Shown piece by piece: positions 43,471 through 49,559 of a stretch of DNA of 49,559 nt. Numbering within the stretch: the stretch's first letter is position 1; every line of letters starts with the position of its first letter. This DNA comes from Streptomyces sp. (GTDB lineage Bacteria; Actinomycetota; Actinomycetes; Streptomycetales; Streptomycetaceae), in assembly GCF_019510245.1 (NCBI RefSeq), contig NZ_JAEKKT010000175.1:1-49559 (forward strand), given 5' to 3'. The notes beneath the pieces were generated by a model. That model searched no databases and had not been told where the DNA came from. It saw only the letters and a program-made list of their open reading frames with translations. Position numbers and translations under genes: made by a program.

Positions 43471-44658
43471 GTGATCGTGAAGCTGGTGGTGCAGGTCAGA
43501 TTGCTGCCGACGCCCGTGCAGGCGGGGCGCTGGAGGCGACCCTGCGCGCCTGCAACGAAGCGGCGACCACCTGGGCCGGCGGTGTGGCGTTCGAGAAGGA
43601 TGTGAAGAGCAACTTCGCGTTGCGGAAGCACACCTACGGTGAGGTCAAGGCCCGGTGGGGGCTGGGCGCACAGGCCGCCCAGCACGTCATCAAGAAGACC
43701 TGCGACGCATACGCCACACTGAAGGCCAACCTGAGGGCCGGGAACCTGGGCAGACGCGGGTCGAAGCGCTGCCGCAGGGCGGTGGAGAAGCCGGTGGCCT
43801 TCCGTCCGGAGGGCGCGCAGCCGTACGACGACCGGATGCTGTCCTGGCAGATCGATCGGCGCCGGATCTCGGTCTGGACGACTGCCGGGCGGATAAAGGA
43901 CGTGGCGTTCACCGCCTCACCGGAGCAGATGGCCACCCTGGCCCTGTATCGCAGGGGCGAGTCCGACCTGCTGTGGCGGGATGGCATGTGGTTCCTCAAT
44001 TCCACTTGCGAGGTGCCCGAAGCGCCGCGGGAGCTCAACCGCATCCGCGTCCGGGAGCGCGCGCTGCGTACCAAGCTGCAGAAGCAGAACACCCCGTCTG
44101 CCAAGCGCCGTTTGAAGAAACGGCGGCACAAGGAGGCGAGGCGGGCGAAGGACATCAACCACAAGATCGCTAAGCATGTGGTGGCCGAGGCTGGGGGTAC
44201 CTCCCACGCCCTAAAGGCAGTGGGGGAGCACCGGTCGCGGGATCGCCCTGGAGGACCTCACGGGCATCCGCGAACGGGTACGGCTTCGCAAACCCCGACG
44301 GGCCACCCACTCCAGCTGGTCCTTCGCCCAGCTGGGGCAGTTCATCGCGTACAAAGCTCGCAAGGCCGGGGTGCCGGTGGTGTACGTCGATCCGGCGTAC
44401 TCCCGTACCTGCGCCGAGTGCAGGCACGTCCACAGGGCGAACCGGGTCTCGCAGGCCTGGTTCGCGTGTCGGTCCTGCGGATTCGTTGATCACGCGGACC
44501 GGAACGGCGCCCGCAACATCCGCGCCAGAGCGTGGGAGTTGTGGCGACGCGGGGCGCAGTCAACCGCCCCAGACCCACCTCCCGGACCCGCGCGTGGGAC
44601 AGGACGCAAGCGCAGCACCTCGGCCAGTGGCGCCCGTTGTGCAAGCCGGGGACATTAG
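43471..44658 (+). pseudogene. Decayed TnpB (IS605/IS1341-type RNA-guided nuclease)
   Basis: The protein is spread over three stretches. From GTG 43471 it reads VKLVVQVRLLPTPVQA, then shifts by one base near 43525 into ALEATLRACNEAA. It runs to VAEA at 44192, then shifts again past an inserted hairpin into TGRGIALEDLTGI through the end. The RuvC-II Glu (IALEDL), the zinc ribbon (CAEC, CRSC) and RuvC-III Asp (HADRNGARNI) are present. The RuvC-I block (G-V-D-L-G), expected between EVPEAP and RELNRIRVRER, is missing, so even a repaired protein would lack nuclease activity. No TnpA is adjacent. The guide-RNA region would lie over the 3' end but cannot be delimited. Confidence 0.85.
44191..44232. 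repeat. Streptomyces hairpin repeat inserted in tnpB
   Basis: CTGGGGGTACCTCCC...GTGGGGGAG forms a hairpin with loop CTAAA. It adds about 31 bases relative to normal TnpB and so changes the frame. It is related to the repeats at 20147 and 44916, which are intergenic; here it interrupts a gene. Confidence 0.75.
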
Positions 44659-44698
44659 TTCCCGGGTCGTTGACGAACGTCTCAGCCAGTGATCTGAC

Positions 44699-44899
44699 AT
44701 GGACCAGCACATCACCGTCGACTGGACCTCCTGCCAGGCCCACGGCCTGTGCGCAGAGCTGCTCCCCGAGCACATCACCCTGGACGAATGGGGCTACCCC
44801 GTGGTCGACGGCAGCCCAATCCCGCCCCGAACAAGGAAGCGAGCCCGCAGAGCGGCGGCGGACTGCCCGGACCTCGCCTTGAAGCTGGGGCAGGGCTGA
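44699..44899 (+). CDS. Small ferredoxin, single-cluster type
   Basis: A 66-aa electron carrier. The cysteines C13 and C19 (SCQAHGLCAELLPE) and C57 (AADCPDLAL) fit the three-Cys pattern C-x5-C ... C-P of actinobacterial [3Fe-4S] ferredoxins, which often feed cytochrome P450s. No P450 is in the window. Two Arg/Lys-rich turns precede the last Cys. The ribosome site is weak. It follows the tnpB remnant by 40 bp and is followed at once by a hairpin. Confidence 0.8.
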   Translation: MDQHITVDWTSCQAHGLCAELLPEHITLDEWGYPVVDGSPIPPRTRKRARRAAADCPDLALKLGQG

Positions 44900-44965
44900 G
44901 CGCCCCTCAAGGGGCGCTGGGTGTACCCCCGGCCGAAGGCTGGGGGAGGAACTGCGCGACCAGCC
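44900..44965. repeat. Hairpin and interspersed repeats after the ferredoxin
   Basis: GCGCCCC-TCAA-GGGGCGC (44900-44917) forms a 7-bp hairpin beginning 1 base after the ferredoxin stop and can act as its terminator. It overlaps a GCTGGGTGT...GGGGGAGG repeat (44916-44949), and AACTGCGCGACCAGCC (44950-44965) follows. These are the same families as at 20062-20184 and 47075. Confidence 0.75.
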
Positions 44966-45025
44966 ACCACGCACCCGCAGTGGGGAAACGACCTGCACCA
45001 CCCCGGACCGCCCCCTAAAAGCGCC

Positions 45026-45922
45026 CTACAGCCACCCGGCGAACTCCAGCAACAGCTCCCCGTCCTTCGGCCGCCCCACCCGAAGGGCCCGCGCACCCGA
45101 CTCCACCGCCCGGAACAACGTCCACCCCCGCAACCGCTCCTGATCCACCTCAAGCGACTCCGCGAGCCGTTTGATCCGCCGCCGGGTGATGGACGCCCCG
45201 GACGGCGAGGCGATCAGATCCTCCACCCGGTCCCGCACCAACCGCGCCAGATCGAACGCGCACTCCCCGACCACCGGATCCGGCCCCACCGCCAGCCACG
45301 GCATCCGCTCCCCGGCCAGCACCTTGCTCTGCCGGAACGTGCCGTGCAGCAGCCGCTGTTCGGGCGGCGCGGCCAGCAACTCCTCCCGGGCCGCGACCGC
45401 CGCCGCCACCAACGGCGCCACCTCGGCGTCACCGGCCGCCCGGGCCATCGCCGCGGCCTGCCGCCCCGTCCGCTCGGCCACGGTCTCGAAGACGTGCTCC
45501 TCCGGCGGCGGGACCCAGAGCCGCCGGAGCGTCCCCGCAGCCTCCAGCAATGCCTTCGCCTCGGGCAGCGACCGCACCGAGACCTCCGGATGCAGCCGCT
45601 CCAGCAGCAGCACTCCGGCGGGCCCGTCGGCCTCCAGCACCTGCACCGCACCGAGCCCGCCCCAGTGCGCCAGCGCCGCCGCCTCGCTCTCCGGCCGGGC
45701 CCGCCGCGGCGCCAGCTTCAGTACGGCGGGCGTGTCGTCCGCCCGCCGCACCAGCAGCACGACGCTGCTGCGGCCGCCCGGCACCTGCACCCGCTCCACG
45801 GTCAACTCGCGTTGTGCGACGGCCTGTTCCACCGCACCCGGCAGCTTCTCCAGCCACTCGTCACCGTCCGGCACCGTCTCACCGAGCGCCCTCACCAGGC
45901 GCCGCGTCGGTTCGAAAGCCAT
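45026..45922 (-). CDS. Kinase-fold protein related to aminoglycoside phosphotransferases, catalytic Asp missing
   Basis: A 298-aa protein of the streptomycin-kinase-like APH fold. The N-lobe Lys is K69 (AVLKLAP). The catalytic loop reads HGTFRQSKVL (193-202) where active kinases have H-G-D-x-x-x-x-N: Asp is Thr195 and Asn is Lys200. The later metal site is GPDPVVGE instead of I-D-P-K-P-x-x-G-D. It therefore looks like a pseudokinase that may bind a nucleotide or sugar without transferring phosphate. I chose ATG 45922, which starts at the conserved MAFEPTRR; ATG 46021 would overlap the upstream gene. It is the third gene of a minus-strand operon. Confidence 0.75.
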   Translation of the reverse strand: MAFEPTRRLVRALGETVPDGDEWLEKLPGAVEQAVAQRELTVERVQVPGGRSSVVLLVRRADDTPAVLKLAPRRARPESEAAALAHWGGLGAVQVLEADGPAGVLLLERLHPEVSVRSLPEAKALLEAAGTLRRLWVPPPEEHVFETVAERTGRQAAAMARAAGDAEVAPLVAAAVAAREELLAAPPEQRLLHGTFRQSKVLAGERMPWLAVGPDPVVGECAFDLARLVRDRVEDLIASPSGASITRRRIKRLAESLEVDQERLRGWTLFRAVESGARALRVGRPKDGELLLEFAGWL

Positions 45923-45953
45923 ACTCGAGTCGTTCCTTTCCTGTTCCAGGGCG

Positions 45954-46460
45954 CTAGGGAGTCGCCGAAGCCGTGAGCGAGGGCGAGGCCGATCCACCGG
46001 CCGCCGCGCCGGAATCCGCACCGGGACCCGCCCGCTCGGCGAGCCCAGGGAAGGCTACGCTCTCCCCGCTCCAGCGCACCGCCCGCACCGCGGCCTCCCG
46101 CAGCGCCGCGGCCGCCGAGCCACGCCGCTCGCCGGAGGATGCCCGGACCAGGTCGGAGTAGACATCGGCCACCCGCTCCTCCAACTCGGCCGCGAGCCGT
46201 ACGGCCGTAGCGGTGTCCGTGACGGGGAACGGCAGAGCGTACGCGGCGCTCGCGGCGACGGGCGTACCGCCCAGGTCCCGTACCTCGCGGGCCAGCGCGT
46301 CCCGGCCGGCCCGGTGCGCGTCGTACGCCGAGCGCGCCTCGGCCAGCCGCTGCGCGCCGATCTGCCCGCCGACCACGCCGTAGCCGTACACCGCCGCTTG
46401 CTCGGCCGCCAGCGCCGCCTGGAGCGCCTCGAGGACGCCCGTCTCCGCCTCGTCGCTCAC
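45954..46460 (-). CDS. DUF4439 ferritin-like protein
   Basis: A 168-aa, Ala-rich, all-helical protein. The ferritin-like DUF4439 signature appears as ALQAALAAEQAAVYGYGVVGG and the second helix pair at AYDAHRAGRDALAREV; E and H residues are in positions that could bind metal, but the function is unknown. A Ser/Ala/Pro-rich tail ends it. Its start overlaps the stop of the lipoprotein gene by 4 bp, and the kinase-like gene follows 31 bp later. Confidence 0.82.
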   Translation of the reverse strand: MSDEAETGVLEALQAALAAEQAAVYGYGVVGGQIGAQRLAEARSAYDAHRAGRDALAREVRDLGGTPVAASAAYALPFPVTDTATAVRLAAELEERVADVYSDLVRASSGERRGSAAAALREAAVRAVRWSGESVAFPGLAERAGPGADSGAAAGGSASPSLTASATP

Positions 46461-46963
46461 CGGTCGCCTTTCGTCAGCAGGTACGCGTGCCCGGCCCCGG
46501 CCGCCGCCACCGCGGCCAGCAGCCGGGCCAGTTCGCCCGGCACGTCAAGCAGCGCCCTGGCCCGCCGGTCGGCGAGGCTCCGTTCGGCGGCGGCCAGCGA
46601 GGCGAGCGCGGACTTCTCGTCGGCGGGCACGGTCGGCGAGGCCGACGGGGACGCCGTGGGCGAAGGGGAAACCGTCGCCGTGGGCGAGGCGGTGCCCTCC
46701 TCGAACGCCGCCGCGTGCGCCGCCACCTCCGCCCGCAGCGGCCGCAACCGCTCCGCGAGCGCGGGATGAACGGCGAGGACGGCGTCGTACTGCCGCAACA
46801 GCCCCCGGCTGTCCCGTGCCGCACGCGCGCGTAGCCGCGCGGACACCGATGTACTCCCGCCGCTCCCGGCGGAGTCCGAATCAGTGGAGCAGCCCACCAG
46901 CACGGCGGCCGAGGCCACCGAAACGATCAGGCTCCTTCTTCGCAACAGCGAGGGGAACGACAC
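46457..46963 (-). CDS. Secreted lipoprotein, DUF4439 partner
   Basis: A lipoprotein of about 168 aa. From GTG 46963 it has a short basic start (SFPSLLRRRS), a hydrophobic core and the lipobox VLVGC. A helical body with a Thr/Ser/Pro-rich stretch (TASPTATVSPSPTASPS) and an Ala-rich helix follow. GAGGA lies 8 bases before that GTG; ATG 47008 or 47026 would give an over-long signal. It overlaps the DUF4439 gene by 4 bp, which suggests the two work together at the membrane. Function unknown. Confidence 0.72.
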   Translation of the reverse strand: MSFPSLLRRRSLIVSVASAAVLVGCSTDSDSAGSGGSTSVSARLRARAARDSRGLLRQYDAVLAVHPALAERLRPLRAEVAAHAAAFEEGTASPTATVSPSPTASPSASPTVPADEKSALASLAAAERSLADRRARALLDVPGELARLLAAVAAAGAGHAYLLTKGDR

Positions 46964-47074
46964 GACAGACGTCCTCAGGGGGGCTCGTACGAACACACGG
47001 GCGGACATGCACCCGACCGTGATCACGTTACCCGTGCACCCCTCGAACTCATGTCACCGGCTCGACGGCAGGCC

Positions 47075-47102
47075 TCAGGGGCGCGAGGAACTGCGCGACC
47101 AG
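47075..47102. repeat. Interspersed repeat upstream of rimP
   Basis: TCAGGGGCGCGAGGAACTGC... at 47075-47102 is the reverse complement of the element at 20062-20088 with a few changes. The remaining gap 46964-47266 is C-rich, with no gene seen; it must contain the promoters of both rimP and the lipoprotein operon. Confidence 0.7.
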
Positions 47103-47266
47103 CGCCCACCGGCCCGCACCCGCCCCCGAACAGCAGCACCACCCCCCGTAGGCGCCCGGCCCCACCGCCGGAGGCACCCGCACGCAACACCCCCCGCGAC
47201 CCGATACCCTTTGACCAGACACGCGACCCATCCCACAACAGCACACGCGGCCGAGGAGTCACCCGG

Positions 47267-47776
47267 ATGAGCACCACCCAGAGCGAGAGGCTGCGAGAGC
47301 TCCTGGAACCGCTCGTCACCTCCCAGGGACTGGATCTCGAAGAGATCGCCGTGGACTCCGTCGGACGCAAGCGCGTGCTGCGCGTCGTCGTCGACTCCGA
47401 CACCGGGGCGGACCTGGACCAGATCGCCGATGTGAGCCGTGAGCTCTCGGCGAAGCTCGACGACACGGACGCGATGGGCGAGGGGGAGTACACCCTGGAG
47501 GTCGGCACCCCCGGCGCGGAACGCCTGCTCACGGAGCGTCGGCACTACCTGCGCGCCGTCGACCGCCTGGTCAGGTTCCAGCTGGCCGAGGGCGGGGAAC
47601 TGGTCGCCAGGATCCTGGACGTCGACGACGAGGGCCTCGATCTGGAGGTGCCCGGCGTCAAGGGCCGCAAGGCCACCGGGCGCCGCCTCGGGTTCGCCGA
47701 GATCGAGCGGGCGCGTGTGCAGGTCGAGTTCAACCGCAAGGACAAGAAGGACATGACGGAAGAGGAGGAGGCGTAG
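47267..47776 (+). CDS. rimP: Ribosome maturation factor RimP
   Basis: A 169-aa protein needed for 30S subunit assembly. It has two domains: an N-terminal alpha/beta domain (LRELLEPLVTSQGLDLEEI ... RVVVDSDTGADLDQI) and a C-terminal SH3-like barrel with EVGTPGAERLLTERRHYLRAV. ATG 47267 has GAGGAG 9 bases upstream. It is the first gene of the rimP-nusA-ylxR-infB operon, with only 2 bp before nusA. Confidence 0.95.
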   Translation: MSTTQSERLRELLEPLVTSQGLDLEEIAVDSVGRKRVLRVVVDSDTGADLDQIADVSRELSAKLDDTDAMGEGEYTLEVGTPGAERLLTERRHYLRAVDRLVRFQLAEGGELVARILDVDDEGLDLEVPGVKGRKATGRRLGFAEIERARVQVEFNRKDKKDMTEEEEA

Positions 47777-47778
47777 CC

Positions 47779-48765
47779 GTGGACATCGACATGAGCGCCC
47801 TGCGGGGCTTGGTTCGGGAGAAGGAGATCTCCTTCGACCTGCTGGTCGAGGCGATCGAGTCGGCCCTCCTCATCGCCTACCACCGCACCGAGGGAAGCCG
47901 CCGCCACGCGCGCGTGGTGCTCGACCGGAACACCGGGCACGTGACCGTGTGGGCGAAGGAGGACCCCGAGGACCTGGAGGAGGGGCAGGAGGCGCGCGAG
48001 TTCGACGACACCCCGTCGGACTTCGGGCGGATCGCCGCCACCACCGCCAAGCAGGTGATCCTGCAGCGGCTGCGCGACGCCGAGGACGACGCCACGCTCG
48101 GCGAGTACGCCGGCCGTGAGGGCGACATCGTCACCGGAGTGGTCCAGCAGGGCCGCGACCCGAAGAACGTGCTCGTCGACATCGGCAAGCTGGAAGCCAT
48201 CCTGCCGGTGCAGGAGCAGGTCCCCGGCGAGACCTACCCGCACGGGATGCGGCTGCGGTCGTACGTCGTGCGGGTGGCGAAGGGCGTCCGCGGCCCCTCC
48301 GTCACGCTCTCCCGCACCCACCCGAACCTCGTGAAGAAGCTCTTCGCGCTGGAGGTGCCGGAGATCGCCGACGGGTCCGTCGAGATCGCCGCCATCGCCC
48401 GCGAGGCCGGCCACCGTACGAAGATCGCGGTCCGTTCCACCCGTTCGGGCCTGAACGCCAAGGGCGCCTGCATCGGCCCCATGGGCGGCCGGGTCCGCAA
48501 CGTCATGGGTGAGCTGAGCGGCGAGAAGATCGACATCGTCGACTGGTCGGACGACCCGGCCGAGATGGTGGCGAACGCGCTGTCTCCGGCCCGGGTCTCC
48601 AAGGTCGAGGTCGTGGACCTGGCGTCCCGGTCGGCCCGGGTGACCGTGCCGGACTACCAGCTGTCGCTGGCGATCGGCAAAGAAGGACAGAACGCCCGGC
48701 TCGCCGCCCGGCTCACCGGCTGGCGGATCGACATCCGCCCGGACACCGAGCAGGCGCCCGAGTAG
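47779..48765 (+). CDS. nusA: Transcription termination/antitermination factor NusA
   Basis: A 328-aa protein that binds RNA polymerase and nascent RNA. It has the N-terminal polymerase-binding domain (1-about 105), an S1 domain (GDIVTGVVQQGRDPKNVLVDIGK region) and two KH domains (about 180-325, with GPMGGRVRNV and AIGKEGQNARLAARL). The C-terminal acidic repeats of E. coli are absent, as expected in actinobacteria. Start GTG 47779 lies 2 bp after rimP. Confidence 0.96.
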   Translation: MDIDMSALRGLVREKEISFDLLVEAIESALLIAYHRTEGSRRHARVVLDRNTGHVTVWAKEDPEDLEEGQEAREFDDTPSDFGRIAATTAKQVILQRLRDAEDDATLGEYAGREGDIVTGVVQQGRDPKNVLVDIGKLEAILPVQEQVPGETYPHGMRLRSYVVRVAKGVRGPSVTLSRTHPNLVKKLFALEVPEIADGSVEIAAIAREAGHRTKIAVRSTRSGLNAKGACIGPMGGRVRNVMGELSGEKIDIVDWSDDPAEMVANALSPARVSKVEVVDLASRSARVTVPDYQLSLAIGKEGQNARLAARLTGWRIDIRPDTEQAPE

Positions 48766-48795
48766 ATCACCCGTCGGGGCCCAGCCGGGGCTCCC

Positions 48796-48848
48796 GTCCG
48801 GGTTCACCCGGACGAGGGGAATAGTTCCAAGCCGCAGGTGGCTTGGAA
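48796..48848. promoter_or_regulatory. Tandem hairpins between nusA and ylxR
   Basis: Two perfect hairpins lie in the 149-bp gap: an 8-bp stem at 48796-48813 with a 2-base loop, and TTCCAAGCC/GGCTTGGAA at 48825-48848 with a 6-base loop. Inside a conserved operon they may adjust downstream expression, stabilise message ends or be a processing site. Confidence 0.5.
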
Positions 48849-48914
48849 TACGACAACGGGCGTTCGATCTTTGCCCCGAAGGGGTGAGGTCGGTTCGGGG
48901 AGGTAGACTTAGCA

Positions 48915-49184
48915 GTGTCTGGCCGGACGCATGCCCGCGCATGCCCTGAGCGCACCTGTGTGGGGTGCAGGCAGCGAGCGGCCAAGACCGAACTGCTGCG
49001 GATCGTGGCGGTCGAGGACGAGTGCGTCCCCGATCCTCGCGGTACGCTGCCCGGCCGGGGTGCGTATGTACACCCCGCCCAGGTCTGTCTGGACCAGGCG
49101 GTGCGCCGTCGGGCACTCCCGCGGGCGCTGCGCGCCCCGGGCCCGCTGGACGTAAAGGCGTTGCGCCGGTACGTCGAGCAGTAA
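48915..49184 (+). CDS. ylxR: YlxR-family RNA-binding protein
   Basis: An 89-aa DUF448 protein. It has the signature RTCVGCRQRAAKTELLRIV and GRGAYVHPAQVC; the fold binds RNA or nucleoid components and the gene is almost always found between nusA and infB. GTG 48915 is the likely start; its ribosome site (GGGGAGG) is further upstream than usual. Confidence 0.92.
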   Translation: MSGRTHARACPERTCVGCRQRAAKTELLRIVAVEDECVPDPRGTLPGRGAYVHPAQVCLDQAVRRRALPRALRAPGPLDVKALRRYVEQ

Positions 49185-49338
49185 CACCGTAAGAAGCGTC
49201 GTACGGAACGTCCGTGCGGCTCTGGTACCCCGCGAGTTGGAAGTAGGTCGAGATTGCGATGAGCACTCGATGAGCACGCGATGAGTACGCCCATGAAGTA
49301 GCGACGGTCCGGACGCACCCGGACCTAAAAGGAGCGAA

Positions 49339-49559
49339 GTGGCTAAGGTCCGGGTATACGCCGTCCCGGTGCCCCGAAGCCCGGTGCCCCGCGTCCGGCG
49401 GCCCCGCAGCCGCAGGCACAGGCCCCGGCGGCCCCCGCGGCTCCGGAGGCCCCCGCGGCCCCGGCGCCGGCCCCGGTCACCCCCGCGCCGGCCGCCTCCG
49501 GCCCGCGTCCCGTCCCGGGCCCCAAGCCCGCGCCGCGTCCGGCTCCGGCCGCGCCCGAG
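49339..49559 (+). pseudogene. infB: infB (translation initiation factor IF-2), 5' end with frame break
   Basis: The start is secure: AAAGGAG precedes GTG 49339 and the first codons read MAKVRVY, the universal actinobacterial IF-2 start. After the seventh codon (about 49360) the sequence jumps. The next bases encode the Ala/Pro-rich IF-2 linker (GAPKPGAPRPAAPQPQAQ...) one frame over, with the rest of the IF2N domain missing. The window ends inside the linker. A single-copy essential gene should not be broken like this, so a missing segment in the sequence is more likely than real loss. Confidence 0.75.

Noticed and set aside
43428..44489. One continuous frame across most of tnpB beginning at 43428
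   Set aside because: Its first about 33 residues and everything after 44192 do not match TnpB; the matching N- and C-terminal parts are in another frame, so it is not an intact gene.
45923..46021. N-terminal extension of the kinase-like protein to ATG 46021
   Set aside because: The added residues are Arg/Pro-rich and would overlap the DUF4439 coding sequence; ATG 45922 begins the conserved part.
1..49559. CRISPR arrays, rRNA and tRNA genes
   Set aside because: No regularly spaced direct repeats, and no tRNA cloverleaf or rRNA segments were recognised on reading either strand.

Overview
This window reads as Streptomyces chromosome (very high GC, about 97% G/C at third codon positions). The conserved blocks dxr-rseP-ispG and rimP-nusA-ylxR-infB, a TTA (bldA-type) codon, Tat signals with SRRS/SRRT motifs and typical Streptomyces interspersed hairpin repeats all agree. 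From memory, the backbone order (chitinase, PAP2, gabT, ATP-binding protein, PucR regulator ... acyl-CoA dehydrogenase, dxr, rseP, ispG, proS, rimP, nusA, ylxR, infB) matches the SCO5673-SCO5706 region of S. coelicolor; this was not checked by alignment.

1-13.1 kb: the 3' end of a GH18 chitinase, a PAP2 phosphatase, gabT, a membrane-anchored ATPase with a Walker A motif, a PucR-type regulator, a divergent NmrA-like oxidoreductase/TetR pair with twin operators, an aldehyde dehydrogenase broken by a roughly 65-bp deletion, and a large PLP-dependent Lys/Orn/Arg decarboxylase with an early TTA codon.

13.1-32.0 kb: the main find, a complete-looking xyloglucan utilization locus. Secreted GH74 and GH12 endo-enzymes would cut the polymer. 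A Tat lipoprotein and two permeases (no ATPase; probably served by a shared MsiK-type ATPase) would import the oligosaccharides. Enzymes without signal peptides (GH95 alpha-L-fucosidase, GH42 beta-galactosidase, GH31 alpha-xylosidase, GH3 beta-glucosidase) would then remove every side-chain and backbone residue. A LacI-family repressor and four copies of a GAAGCGCTTCGA-core palindrome, two between GH3 and the transporter operon and two upstream of lacI-GH31, tie it together. A sulfotransferase gene sits inside the locus.

32.0-43.3 kb: acyl-CoA dehydrogenase, a vapBC toxin-antitoxin pair, dxr, rseP, ispG, two GNAT acetyltransferases and proS. A 530-bp insertion sits at the 3' end of rseP. It carries an IS5/DUF4096-type transposase remnant and leaves two synonymous but differently spelled copies of the last rseP codons (V-N-P-V-K-I-S-stop) on either side.

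43.3-49.6 kb: a decayed TnpB (IS605/IS1341 type) with two frameshifts, a lost RuvC-I block and an inserted Streptomyces hairpin repeat; a small ferredoxin; a minus-strand operon of lipoprotein, DUF4439 ferritin-like protein and a kinase-fold protein lacking its catalytic Asp; then rimP, nusA, ylxR and the start of infB. infB jumps out of frame after seven codons into its Ala/Pro-rich linker. Because infB is essential, this suggests that at least some of the small deletions here are sequence or assembly errors.
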